A DNA stretch of 64,000 bases, from assembly GCF_019219825.1 (NCBI RefSeq), contig NZ_JAHUXH010000001.1, positions 124,001 through 188,000 on the forward strand, written 5' to 3'. Shown piece after piece: positions 27,807 through 36,561 of this stretch. Each line of letters opens with the position of its first letter. Position 1 is the stretch's first letter. Below the pieces are notes generated by a model. The model worked only from the letters and a program-made list of their open reading frames with translations, ran no database searches and was not told the DNA's origin. Both the position numbers and the translations under genes were made by a program. This stretch comes from Streptomyces sp. TRM70350 (lineage in GTDB: Bacteria > Actinomycetota > Actinomycetes > Streptomycetales > Streptomycetaceae).

Positions 27807-29141
27807 ATGAGTCCCCCCGTCGCACCCCCGGGATGGAGCCGCTGGCTGGTGCCGCCCGCCGCGCTCTCCGTCCATCTCTCCATCGGGCAGGCCTACGCCT
27901 GGAGCGTGTTCAAGCCACCCCTCGAATCCGCGCTCGGCCTCAGCGGCACCCAGAGCGCGCTGCCCTTCCAGCTCGGCATCGTCATGCTCGGCCTGTCGGC
28001 CGCGTTCGGCGGCACGCTCGTGGAGCGCAACGGGCCGCGCTGGGCGATGACCGTGGCGCTGGTGTGCTTCTCGTCGGGCTTTGTGCTGTCCGCGCTCGGC
28101 GCGGCGACGGAACAGTACTGGCTGATCGTCCTCGGCTACGGCTTCGTCGGCGGGATCGGCCTCGGCATCGGCTACATCTCACCGGTCTCCACGCTGATCA
28201 AGTGGTTCCCGGACCGGCCCGGCATGGCCACCGGCATCGCCATCATGGGCTTCGGCGGAGGCGCGCTGATCGCCTCACCGTGGTCGGCGCAGATGCTGGA
28301 GTCGTTCGGCTCCGACAGCTCCGGGATCGCGCTCGCCTTCCTGGTGCACGGGCTGTCGTACGCCGTGTTCATGCTGCTCGGCGTGGTGCTGGTGCGGGTG
28401 CCGCGATCCGAGAAGCCGGTGGCGTCCGGGCCGAGCGTGGTCGAGGGCGTACAGGTGTCGGCGAACAGCGCCGTGCGCACACCGCAGTTCTGGTGTCTGT
28501 GGGTCGTGCTCTGCATGAACGTGACCGCCGGCATCGGCATCCTGGAGAAGGCCGCGCCGATGATCACGGACTTCTTCGCGGACACCTCGACACCGGTCTC
28601 GGCGACGGCGGCCGCCGGGTTCGTCGCGCTGCTCTCGGCGGCGAACATGGCGGGCCGCATCGCCTGGTCGTCGACGTCCGACCTGATCGGGCGCAAGAAC
28701 ATCTACCGCGTCTATCTGGGCGTGGGCGCGCTGATGTACCTGCTCATCGCGCTGTTCGGCGACTCGTCCAAGCCGCTGTTCATCCTGAGCGCGCTGGTCA
28801 TCCTCTCCTTCTACGGCGGCGGCTTCGCGACGATTCCGGCATATCTGAAGGACCTCTTCGGCACCCACCAGGTCGGTGCGATCCACGGGCGGCTGCTCAC
28901 CGCCTGGGCCACGGCAGGCGTGCTCGGGCCGCTGATCGTCAACTGGGTCGCCGACCGGCAGGAGGAGGCCGGCAAGCACGGCGCGTCCCTGTACGGGCTG
29001 TCGTTCACCATCATGATCGGGCTGCTGGTCGTCGGCTTCGTCGCCAACGAACTCGTCCGCCCCGTCCACCCCCGTCACCACATCCCCGCACCCCGTCAGG
29101 AGGCCGTCGATGTCGAACGACAACAGCCAGAGTCCGCCTGA
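27807..29141 (+). CDS. OFA-family MFS transporter (oxalate/formate antiporter-like)
   Basis: 444 residues from the ATG at 27807; an in-frame ATG at 27684 would add an implausible Arg-rich leader. About 12 membrane segments, with OFA-type features: SIGQAYAWSVFKPPLES in helix 1, GYGFVGGIGLGIGYISPVST in helix 4 and KWFPDRPGMATGIAIMGFG after it. The family exchanges oxalate and formate or moves related small carboxylates. It is divergent from the formate dehydrogenase operon, so formate or oxalate uptake is the natural role. A 44-codon gene overlaps its 3' end. Confidence 0.88.
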   Translation: MSPPVAPPGWSRWLVPPAALSVHLSIGQAYAWSVFKPPLESALGLSGTQSALPFQLGIVMLGLSAAFGGTLVERNGPRWAMTVALVCFSSGFVLSALGAATEQYWLIVLGYGFVGGIGLGIGYISPVSTLIKWFPDRPGMATGIAIMGFGGGALIASPWSAQMLESFGSDSSGIALAFLVHGLSYAVFMLLGVVLVRVPRSEKPVASGPSVVEGVQVSANSAVRTPQFWCLWVVLCMNVTAGIGILEKAAPMITDFFADTSTPVSATAAAGFVALLSAANMAGRIAWSSTSDLIGRKNIYRVYLGVGALMYLLIALFGDSSKPLFILSALVILSFYGGGFATIPAYLKDLFGTHQVGAIHGRLLTAWATAGVLGPLIVNWVADRQEEAGKHGASLYGLSFTIMIGLLVVGFVANELVRPVHPRHHIPAPRQEAVDVERQQPESA

Positions 29142-29244
29142 CCGGCGGCCACTGATCGCGTTCGCCTGGCTGTGGGTGGGCGCGCCGCTCGCGTACGGCC
29201 TGTACGAACTCGTACGGAAGGCGACACAGCTGTTCACCGGATGA
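29110..29244 (+). CDS. Small single-span membrane protein, probable MFS transporter small subunit
   Basis: 44 residues (ATG 29110, TGA 29242-29244), overlapping the last 32 bases of the OFA transporter gene in another frame. A textbook AGGAGG lies 6 bases upstream, and the product has one hydrophobic stretch, AFAWLWVGAPLAYGLYELV, flanked by charges. From memory, a family called MFS transporter small subunit sits beside OFA-type transporters in many actinobacteria and proteobacteria, and this fits it well. It probably binds the transporter in the membrane and affects its stability or activity. Confidence 0.8.
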   Translation: MSNDNSQSPPDRRPLIAFAWLWVGAPLAYGLYELVRKATQLFTG

Positions 29245-29377
29245 GGGGCCGTTCACCGAAGCTGCGGGAAACCGACAACCCCGGGTTCCCATTCCTGTGC
29301 CTTTGCCTGCACTGTTACTCGTGAGTCGCTGACCAGACTGGTGGATCCCGCATCCGGCAGCAACGAGGGGACCGCCC

Positions 29378-30316
29378 ATGAACGGCTCGCGCATCGCCGC
29401 CGTCGGCCACTACCAGCCCGCCAAGGTGCTCACCAACGCGGACCTGGCGGGCATGGTCGACACCAGCGACGAATGGATCAGAACCCGGGTCGGCATCCAC
29501 ACCCGGCACATCGCCGGGCCCGACGAACCGGTCGACGAACTGGCCGCGCACGCCGCCGCCAAGGCGCTGGCGACGGCCGGGCTGGCGCCGGGGGACATCG
29601 ACCTGGTCCTCGTCGCCACCTCGACGGCGGTCGACCGCTCCCCGAACATGGCCGCCCGGGTCGCGGCACGGCTCGGCGTCCCGCGGCCCGCCGCGATGGA
29701 CGTCAACGTGGTCTGCGCCGGTTTCACCCACGCCCTCGCCACCGCCGACCACACCGTACGGGCGGGGGCGGCGAGCCGGGCGCTGGTCATCGGCGCCGAC
29801 AAGATGTCCGACGTCACCGACTGGACCGACCGCACGACGTGCGTGCTCGTCGGCGACGGGGCGGGGGCCGCCGTCGTGGAGGCCTCGGACGAACCGGCAG
29901 TGGGGCCGGTGCTCTGGGGGTCGGTGCCGGACATGGGGCACGCGGTGCGGATCGAGGGTGTGCCCGCGCGGTTCGCCCAGGAGGGGCAGAGCGTCTACCG
30001 GTGGGCGACCACCCAACTGCCGCCGCTCGCCCGGCAGGCCTGCGAGCGCGCCGGGTACGCGCCCAAGGACCTCGCCGCGGTGGTGCTGCACCAGGCCAAC
30101 CTGCGGATCATCGAGCCGCTCGCCGAGAAGCTGGGCGCGGTCAACGCGGTCATCGCACGCGATGTCGCCGAGTCCGGGAACACCTCGGCGGCCAGCATTC
30201 CGCTCGCGTTCTCCAAGCTGGTGGAGCAGGGGGTGATTTCGACGGGGGATCCGGTGCTGCTGTTCGGGTTCGGCGGGAACCTGTCGTACGCGGGGCAGGT
30301 CGTCCGCTGTCCGTGA
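29378..30316 (+). CDS. 3-oxoacyl-ACP synthase III (FabH-like KAS III)
   Basis: 312 residues from the ATG at 29378 with GAGGGGACC upstream. The KAS III catalytic triad is present: Cys113 in VNVVCAGF, His238 in VVLHQANLRI and Asn268 in ESGNTSAAS. DTSDEWIRTRVGIHTRHI near the N-terminus is the usual acyl-CoA binding segment. It condenses an acyl-CoA primer with malonyl-ACP. No acyl carrier protein or other fatty-acid gene is near, so this is a stand-alone paralogue, perhaps with an unusual primer. It sits between the OFA transporter and the GntR regulator without evident functional link. Confidence 0.92.
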   Translation: MNGSRIAAVGHYQPAKVLTNADLAGMVDTSDEWIRTRVGIHTRHIAGPDEPVDELAAHAAAKALATAGLAPGDIDLVLVATSTAVDRSPNMAARVAARLGVPRPAAMDVNVVCAGFTHALATADHTVRAGAASRALVIGADKMSDVTDWTDRTTCVLVGDGAGAAVVEASDEPAVGPVLWGSVPDMGHAVRIEGVPARFAQEGQSVYRWATTQLPPLARQACERAGYAPKDLAAVVLHQANLRIIEPLAEKLGAVNAVIARDVAESGNTSAASIPLAFSKLVEQGVISTGDPVLLFGFGGNLSYAGQVVRCP

Positions 30317-30362
30317 GGGTGTGACGAGGCCAACTCCCTGATCCGGTAGCCATTGTGCACCG

Positions 30363-30394
30363 TAGACTGTAGACAAAAGGCAATTGATACTGTC
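30363..30394. promoter_or_regulatory. Candidate autoregulatory GntR operator (TAGACTGTAGACAAAA plus ATACTGTC)
   Basis: TAGACTGTAGACAAAA (30363-30378) matches the reverse complement of the site at 27671-27686 in its ACTGTAGACAA core. A second half, ATACTGTC, follows at 30387-30394. It lies about 80-110 bp before the GntR start, as expected for autoregulation. Confidence 0.6.
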
Positions 30395-30472
30395 TTTTCC
30401 AGGGCTTTACGGCTCCGAGGTTGCTCTGGCGTTGAAGTCTGCTGTGCCCGGCCCTGCCCAGGAGGGGGACCG

Positions 30473-31150
30473 ATGTTGTCGACAGGACTGCCGCAAGGTG
30501 CGGTGCCCAAGCTCGAACGTCCCGGCCCGCTGCGCGACCGCGTCTACGAGGCGCTGCTCGAACTCATCACCACCCGCGCCCTCCAGCCCGGCCAGCACCT
30601 GGTCGAGAGCGAACTCGCCGGGCACCTCGGCGTCTCCCGGCAGCCGGTGCGCGAGGCGTTGCAGCGGCTGAACACCGAGGGGTGGGTCGATCTGCGGCCC
30701 GCGCAGGGCGCGTTCGTGCACGAGCCGACCGAGGAGGAGGCCGACCAGCTGCTGACGGTGCGTACGCTGCTGGAGGCCGAGGCCGCCCGGCTCGCCGCCG
30801 CGAACGCGGGCAGCGCCGGAGTCGCGGTCCTGGAGGAGCTGTGCGTGGAGGGCGAGCGCGCGGTCGCCGCCGACGACGTGGACGGCGCGGTGGCGCTCAA
30901 CGCCCGCTTCCACGCCAAGGTCATGGAACTGGCGGGCAACGCCGTCCTCGCCGAACTCGCCGCGCAGGTGGACCGCCGGGTCCGCTGGTACTACACGCCG
31001 GTCGCCCGGCAGCGCGGCAAGCAGTCCTGGATCGAACACCGGGAGCTGATCGCCGCGATCACTGCGCGTGACGAGCGGCGGGCCACGGAGATCATGCGCG
31101 CCCACACGGAGCACACACGCAAGTCGTACCACGAGCGGCCGCGCCCTTAG
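30473..31150 (+). CDS. GntR-family transcriptional regulator, FCD (FadR/VanR) type
   Basis: 225 residues from the ATG at 30473 (GGAGGGGG upstream). The winged HTH (about 15-80) contains SELAGHLGVSRQPVREALQR; the C-terminal FCD domain (about 88-215) carries the acidic and His residues that bind a metal and a carboxylate effector (NARFHAKVMELAGN, EHRELIAAITARD). FCD regulators of this kind respond to small organic acids. Repeated operator-like motifs before this gene, at the formate promoter and at the oxalate promoter 28 kb away suggest it controls all three. Oxalate, oxalyl-CoA or formate are plausible effectors. Confidence 0.9.
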   Translation: MLSTGLPQGAVPKLERPGPLRDRVYEALLELITTRALQPGQHLVESELAGHLGVSRQPVREALQRLNTEGWVDLRPAQGAFVHEPTEEEADQLLTVRTLLEAEAARLAAANAGSAGVAVLEELCVEGERAVAADDVDGAVALNARFHAKVMELAGNAVLAELAAQVDRRVRWYYTPVARQRGKQSWIEHRELIAAITARDERRATEIMRAHTEHTRKSYHERPRP

Positions 31151-31603
31151 GGGCTGTGAGGGGTATGCGCAGGGCGCGTGATCGCACGATCTCCGTCGGG
31201 GGCTGTGGGGGCGTGCTGCGGGGTCGGGCCGGGGGCGTGCGGGCGTTGTGTTCAGCGCGTCGCCTCCTCCAGGCTCAGCCCCAGCTCCCCGGCGAAGGGG
31301 ACCGCGGCCAGCTGGGCGTCCGGGCTGGTCAGGACGGTGTGGTCAGCCATGGGGGAGCACCTCCGGGGTGGGAGTGCGAACGGGTCACCACCCTCCGCCA
31401 CATGCCGTCCGCGAGTCGATCACCCGCGAGGTAACGCCCCCGGCCACCGAACGTAAGGACGGCCTCGGCGCCCACCCTTTGTCCTGCGAGTGGAAAAAGT
31501 GCACGGCAATTCCCGCGCAGCTTCTTCCCACTCCCGGCAGCCGCTGCTACGTTCCCCCTCGAAAGCCGGACAGCGATGGCCGATTCGAGGCGGGGAGGGG
31601 CTC
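31151..31603. other. 453-bp region between gntR and the ROK gene
   Basis: No long gene on either strand. It holds a 32-codon leftward ORF with a strong ribosome site (listed separately) and the promoter region of the ROK gene, with an A/T-richer stretch around 31480-31510. Frames that appear open on the plus strand lack ribosome sites and recognisable products. Confidence 0.6.
31252..31350 (-). CDS. 32-residue peptide with strong ribosome site, unknown
   Basis: ATG at 31350 and TGA at 31252-31254. The product is MADHTVLTSPDAQLAAVPFA followed by GELGLSLEEATR. GGAGGTG lies 7 bases before the ATG, better than many genes here. There is no Cys, and no lanthipeptide or lasso core pattern that I can defend. 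It could be a real small protein or the start of a gene truncated after about 30 codons. Confidence 0.4.
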   Translation of the reverse strand: MADHTVLTSPDAQLAAVPFAGELGLSLEEATR

Positions 31604-32794
31604 GTGAGACGAATGACCGCACGACCCGCGAACGCCCACCAGGCAAGGCTGCTGAAGCTCCTTCGCGACGGCGGGCCCAACTCCCGGGCCCAGCTGGGCG
31701 ATCAGGTCGACCTCTCACGGTCCAAGCTGGCAGTGGAGGTGGACCGGCTGCTGGAGACGGGCCTGATCGTCGCCGACGGACTCGCCGCCTCCCGCGGCGG
31801 CCGCCGCTCGCACAACATCCGGCTCGCACCCAACCTCCGCTTCCTCGGCGTCGACATCGGCGCGACCTCCATCGACGTCGCGGTCACCAACGCGGAGCTG
31901 GAGATCCTGGGCCACATCACCCAGCCGATGGAGGTGCGCGAGGGACCCGTCGCGGTCTTCGAGCAAGTGCTGTCCATGGCCGCCAAGTTGCGGGCCTCCG
32001 GGCTCGCGGAGGGGTTCGACGGCGCCGGCATCGGCGTCCCGGGCCCGGTCCGCTTTCCCGAGGGCGTCCCCGTGGCGCCGCCGATCATGCCGGGCTGGGA
32101 CGGCTTCCCCGTGCGGGAGGCGCTCAGCCAGGAACTCGGCTGCCCGGTCATGGTCGACAACGACGTGAACCTGATGGCGATGGGGGAGATGCACGCGGGC
32201 GTCGCACGCCCCGTGGGCGACTTCCTCTGCGTCAAGATCGGCACCGGCATCGGCTGCGGCATCGTCGTCGGCGGCGCGGTCCACCGCGGTACGACGGGCT
32301 CCGCAGGCGACATCGGGCACATCCAGGCCGTGCCCGACGGACGTCCGTGCGCCTGCGGCAACCGGGGCTGCCTGGAAGCCCACTTCAGCGGCGCCGCCCT
32401 CGCCCGCGACGCGCTGGAGGCCGCCCAGCAAGGGCAGTCGGCCGAACTCGCGGCACGCCTGGAGACGAACGGCACCCTCACCGCCGTGGACGTCGCCGCC
32501 GCGGCCGCCGCGGGCGACGCCACCGCCCTCGAACTGATCCGCGAGGGCGGCAACCGCACCGGCCAGGTCATCGCCGGCCTGGTCAGCTTCTTCAATCCCG
32601 GCCTGGTGGTGATCGGCGGCGGGGTGACCGGCCTCGGCCACACCCTGCTCGCCGCGATCCGCACCCAGGTCTACCGCCAGTCGCTGCCGCTGGCGACCGG
32701 CAACCTGCCCATCGTCCTGGGCGAGCTGGGCCCCACCGCCGGAGTCATCGGCGCGGCCCGGCTGATCAGCGATCACCTGTTCTCACCCGCGTAA
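31604..32794 (+). CDS. ROK-family transcriptional regulator / sugar-kinase fold
   Basis: 396 residues from a GTG at 31604 preceded by GGGGAGGGG; an ATG 9 bases on is the alternative. An N-terminal winged HTH (about 1-75, SRAQLGDQVDLSRSKLAVEV) is fused to a ROK domain with GVDIGATSIDVAV (ATP/sugar site), VDNDVNLMAMGEM, and the zinc motif CACGNRGCLEAH. ROK regulators of this layout are local repressors of sugar uptake genes. It precedes a CUT2 ABC operon by 87 bp in the same direction and is the likely sensor of its sugar. Confidence 0.9.
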   Translation: MRRMTARPANAHQARLLKLLRDGGPNSRAQLGDQVDLSRSKLAVEVDRLLETGLIVADGLAASRGGRRSHNIRLAPNLRFLGVDIGATSIDVAVTNAELEILGHITQPMEVREGPVAVFEQVLSMAAKLRASGLAEGFDGAGIGVPGPVRFPEGVPVAPPIMPGWDGFPVREALSQELGCPVMVDNDVNLMAMGEMHAGVARPVGDFLCVKIGTGIGCGIVVGGAVHRGTTGSAGDIGHIQAVPDGRPCACGNRGCLEAHFSGAALARDALEAAQQGQSAELAARLETNGTLTAVDVAAAAAAGDATALELIREGGNRTGQVIAGLVSFFNPGLVVIGGGVTGLGHTLLAAIRTQVYRQSLPLATGNLPIVLGELGPTAGVIGAARLISDHLFSPA

Positions 32795-32881
32795 GCACCG
32801 CGTACGCCGACACCACCAGCACAGCTCCCTGCTTCGCCCTGCCCTGAAACCGGCCCCGCACGCCAGCCAGGGGGAACCCAC

Positions 32882-34399
32882 ATGGCACCAGAACCACCGC
32901 TGCTCAGCATGTCCGGCATCACCAAGTCGTTCCCCGGCGTCCGCGCCCTGGACGGCGTCGACCTCGACGTCCAGGCCGGTGAAGTGCACTGCCTGCTCGG
33001 CCAGAACGGCGCCGGGAAGTCCACCCTGATCAAGGTTTTGGCCGGAGCGCACCAGCCCGACACCGGCACGATCCGCTGGCGCGGCGAACCGGTCACCCTG
33101 CGCTCGCCGATCGCCGCGATGCGCCTCGGCATCGCCACCATCTACCAGGAACTCGACCTGGTGGAGCACCTGTCGGTCGCCGAGAACGTCCACCTGGGCC
33201 ATGAACCCACGGCCGCGGGGTTCGTCGTACGACGTAAGACGGCGAAGGAGTCGACAGCCCGTCTGCTGAAGCGGCTCGGGCATCCGGAGATCGACCCCGG
33301 TCGGCTCGTCGGCGAGCTGTCGGCCGCCCAGCAGCAGATCGTCTCCATGGCCCGCGCGCTCTCCCACGACGTACGGCTGATCGTGATGGACGAGCCGTCC
33401 GCCGCCCTCGACCCCGACGAGGTCGACAACCTCTTCCGGATCGTCGGCGACCTCACCGCCGACGGCGTCGCCGTCGTCTACATCTCGCACCGCCTGGAGG
33501 AGATCCGCCGGATCGGCGACCGGGTGACCGTACTGAAGGACGGCCGGGCGGTGGCGGGCGGACTGCCCGCGAAGTCGACGCCGACGCGTGACGTCGTGGC
33601 GCTGATGACCGGCCGGAACGTCGAGTACGTGTTCCCCGAGCGCCCTGCTTCGCCGGGGCGCGGTGAGCCGCTGCTGGAAGTGCGGGGACTGGCCCGGGAC
33701 GGCGAGTTCGAGCCGTTCGACCTGACGGTCCGCCCCGGTGAGATCGTCGGCCTCGCGGGACTCGTCGGCTCCGGGCGCTCCGAGATCCTGGAGACCGTCT
33801 ACGGCGCCCGCAAGCCCACCGCCGGTCACGTCCTCGTCGACGGGCGCCCCTTGAAGCCCGGCAGCGTCCGTGCCGCCGTCCGCGCCGGACTCGGGCTCGC
33901 CCCCGAGGAACGCAAGGCGCAGGCCCTGCTGATGCTGGAGTCGGTCACCCGCAACGTCTCGATCTCCTCCCTGCCCCGTTTCTCGAAGGCGGGTTGGATC
34001 GACCGGGCCACCGAACTGGGCGCCGCGCGCTCCGCGACCCGCGAGCTGTCGCTGCGGCCCGACAACCCCACGGTGCCGGTCCGCACCCTCTCCGGCGGCA
34101 ACCAGCAAAAGGCCGTCCTCGCCCGCTGGCTGCTGCGCGGCTGCCGCGTCCTGCTGCTCGACGAACCGACCCGCGGCGTCGACGTCGGCGCCCGCGCCGA
34201 GCTGTACGCGGTCGTCCGGCGCCTCGCCGACGAAGGCCTCGCGGTGCTGCTGGTCTCCAGCGAGGTGCCCGAGGTGCTCGGCCTCGCCGACCGCGTGCTG
34301 GTACTGCGCGAGGGCCGGGTCGTGCACACCGCGCCCGCCCAAGAGCTGGACGAACACCGCGTACTCGACCTCGTGATGGAAGGAAGCCCGGCGTCATGA
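32882..34399 (+). CDS. Sugar ABC transporter ATP-binding protein (CUT2, RbsA-like)
   Basis: 505 residues with two fused nucleotide-binding domains, as in RbsA/MglA. The first has Walker A GQNGAGKST (40-48) and a modified signature LSAAQQQ; the second has the degenerate Walker A GLVGSGRSE and an intact LSGGNQQK signature with Walker B RVLLLDEPTRGVDVG. A single permease partner is encoded next with a 4-bp ATGA overlap. CUT2 systems import monosaccharides. Start at 32882 with AGGGGGAA upstream. Confidence 0.92.
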   Translation: MAPEPPLLSMSGITKSFPGVRALDGVDLDVQAGEVHCLLGQNGAGKSTLIKVLAGAHQPDTGTIRWRGEPVTLRSPIAAMRLGIATIYQELDLVEHLSVAENVHLGHEPTAAGFVVRRKTAKESTARLLKRLGHPEIDPGRLVGELSAAQQQIVSMARALSHDVRLIVMDEPSAALDPDEVDNLFRIVGDLTADGVAVVYISHRLEEIRRIGDRVTVLKDGRAVAGGLPAKSTPTRDVVALMTGRNVEYVFPERPASPGRGEPLLEVRGLARDGEFEPFDLTVRPGEIVGLAGLVGSGRSEILETVYGARKPTAGHVLVDGRPLKPGSVRAAVRAGLGLAPEERKAQALLMLESVTRNVSISSLPRFSKAGWIDRATELGAARSATRELSLRPDNPTVPVRTLSGGNQQKAVLARWLLRGCRVLLLDEPTRGVDVGARAELYAVVRRLADEGLAVLLVSSEVPEVLGLADRVLVLREGRVVHTAPAQELDEHRVLDLVMEGSPAS

Positions 34400-35415
34400 C
34401 GCAGCCCGTCTCCCCGCCGCGGGGCAGCACCGACAAGGTGCCGTCGGCCGTTCAACCCCCCGCCTGGCGCGGCCTGATGGCCCGCGCCGACGTCCGCACC
34501 CTGTCCCTGCTCGGCGTGCTCGCCGCCCTCGTCGTCATCGGCGGCATCACCAAACCGGACGAGTTCCTCGACACCCGCAACCTCCAACTCGTCCTCACCC
34601 AGGCCTCCGTGATCGGCGTCGTCACCGTCGGCATGACGTTCGTCATCACCTCCGGCGGCATCGACCTCTCCGTCGGCGCGATCGTCGCCCTCGCCTCCGT
34701 CTGGGCGACCACCGTCGCCACCCAGGAGTTCGGCTTCGGCGGCATCCTCTTCACCTCGGTGCTCGTCGGCCTGGGCTGCGGCCTGGTCAACGGACTGCTC
34801 ATCGCCTACGGCGGGATGGTTCCCTTCATCGCCACCCTCGCCATGCTGGCCTCGGCGCGCGGACTGGCGTTGCAGATCACGGACGGCAGGACACAGATCG
34901 TCACGGTGTCCTCGGTCCTCGACCTGGGCGAGCGCGACGCGTACGTGCTCGGCGTCCCGCCGCTCGTCCTCGTCTTCGCGGTCGTGACGATCATCGGCTG
35001 GCTGCTGCTGAACCGCACCACCTTCGGCCGCCGCACGGTCGCCGTCGGCGGCAACGCGGAGGCGGCCCGGCTGGCGGGCATCGACGTACGCCGTCAGCGG
35101 CTGTATCTGTACCTGCTCTCCGGCCTGTGCTGCGGTATCGCCGCGTTCCTGCTGATCATCCTGTCCGGCTCCGGTCAGAACACCAACGGCAACCTGTACG
35201 AACTCGACGCCATCGCGGCCGCGATCATCGGCGGCACGCTGCTCAGCGGGGGCCGCGGCACGATCGTCGGCTCCGTGCTCGGCGTTCTGATCTTCACCAC
35301 GATCACCAACATCTTCGCCCTGAACAACCTGCAGAGCGACGTCCAGCAGATCGCCAAGGGCGCGATCATCGTCGCCGCCGTGCTGGTCCAGCGCCGTACC
35401 GCGAGCACGACCTGA
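34396..35415 (+). CDS. Sugar ABC transporter permease (CUT2, RbsC-like)
   Basis: 339 residues, 8-10 membrane segments, with the family signature MTFVITSGGIDLSVGAIVAL (about 75-95) and the EAA-like region VGGNAEAARLAGIDV. It overlaps the ATPase gene by 4 bp (ATGA). It would form the homodimeric channel of a monosaccharide importer together with the RbsA-like ATPase and the lipoprotein encoded 17 bases downstream. Confidence 0.92.
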   Translation: MTQPVSPPRGSTDKVPSAVQPPAWRGLMARADVRTLSLLGVLAALVVIGGITKPDEFLDTRNLQLVLTQASVIGVVTVGMTFVITSGGIDLSVGAIVALASVWATTVATQEFGFGGILFTSVLVGLGCGLVNGLLIAYGGMVPFIATLAMLASARGLALQITDGRTQIVTVSSVLDLGERDAYVLGVPPLVLVFAVVTIIGWLLLNRTTFGRRTVAVGGNAEAARLAGIDVRRQRLYLYLLSGLCCGIAAFLLIILSGSGQNTNGNLYELDAIAAAIIGGTLLSGGRGTIVGSVLGVLIFTTITNIFALNNLQSDVQQIAKGAIIVAAVLVQRRTASTT

Positions 35416-35432
35416 GGAAAGGGTTCACCGCC

Positions 35433-36476
35433 ATGCCGCAGCAACTCACCAGTCGCAGAGGACTGCTCTTCGGGACCGCCGCCGTCTCGGCCGGTGCCCT
35501 GCTCGCCGGGTGCACCAGCAACGAGCCCAAGGAGCAGGAACAGGCCGCCGACACCCAACCCGCCGCCGACGACCAGCCCGGCAAGCAGGTCACCATCGGC
35601 TTCGCCGGACCGCAGGCCGACCACGGCTGGCTCAACGCGATCAACGAGAACGCCAAGAGCCGCGCCGAGAAGTACCAGGACGTGACGCTGGAGATCACCG
35701 AGGGCTCCAACGACACCGCCGCGCAGATCGGCCAGATCGAGACCCTGATCAACAAGAAGGTCGACGTGCTGGTCATCCTGCCCGCCGACGGCAAGGCGCT
35801 CACCCAGGTCGGGCTCAAGGCGATGCGGGCCGGGATCCCCGTGGTCAACCTGGACCGGATCTTCAACACCCCGCAGGCGTACCGCTGCTGGATCGGCGGC
35901 GACAACTACGGCATGGGCCTCAACGCCGGTCACTACATCGGCGAGCAGCTCAAGGACAAGCCCGACGCCCGGGTCATCGAACTGGCCGGACTGGACAACC
36001 TGGAACTGACCCAGCAGCGCACCCAGGGCTTCGACGACGCGCTGAAGAACTACCCCAACATCAGGAAGGTGGCCCGCCAGGCCGCCGAGTTCACCGTCGA
36101 GTCCGGGCAGGCCAAGATGGCCCAGCTGCTCCAGGCGCAGTCGCGGTTCGACGCGTTGTGGAACCACGACGACGACCAGGGCGTGGGCGCGCTGCGCGCC
36201 ATCGAGCAGGCCGGCCGGGACGACTTCCTGATGGTCGGCGGCGCGGGCGCGCTCTCCGCCTTCCAGGCCATCAAGCAGGACGACGGCGTGCTGAAGGCGA
36301 CCGTCCTCTACCCGCCCACCATGGCCGCCTCCGCGATCGACCTCGCCCGCGCCCTCGGCCAGGGCAAGGGCGTCGGCGGCCTCGCCGAGTACGAGATCCC
36401 GGCGTCGATCACGCTCTACTCGGCCGTCGTCGACAAGACCAACGTCGACCAGTACATGTCCACCGGCTTCGAGTGA
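35433..36476 (+). CDS. Sugar ABC transporter substrate-binding lipoprotein (CUT2)
   Basis: 347 residues. The N-terminus SRRGLLFGTAAVSAGALLAGC combines a twin-arginine-type start with a lipobox (LAGC), so it is an anchored binding protein. An Asp/Glu/Gln-rich spacer leads into a Peripla_BP_4-type domain: KQVTIGFAGPQADHGWLNAI, LINKKVDVLVILPADG and NHDDDQGVGALRAIEQAG. It is similar to ribose/galactose-type receptors, but the ligand cannot be read off. Likely in one operon with the ATPase and permease genes and the downstream dehydrogenase and isomerase. Confidence 0.92.
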   Translation: MPQQLTSRRGLLFGTAAVSAGALLAGCTSNEPKEQEQAADTQPAADDQPGKQVTIGFAGPQADHGWLNAINENAKSRAEKYQDVTLEITEGSNDTAAQIGQIETLINKKVDVLVILPADGKALTQVGLKAMRAGIPVVNLDRIFNTPQAYRCWIGGDNYGMGLNAGHYIGEQLKDKPDARVIELAGLDNLELTQQRTQGFDDALKNYPNIRKVARQAAEFTVESGQAKMAQLLQAQSRFDALWNHDDDQGVGALRAIEQAGRDDFLMVGGAGALSAFQAIKQDDGVLKATVLYPPTMAASAIDLARALGQGKGVGGLAEYEIPASITLYSAVVDKTNVDQYMSTGFE

Positions 36477-36561
36477 GGCGCCCCGCCCGACGGGCCTGAC
36501 CTCCCTCAAACCGGTCAGGCCCCACCCCCCACCGCGCCATGACGACGAGGAGGACATCCGT

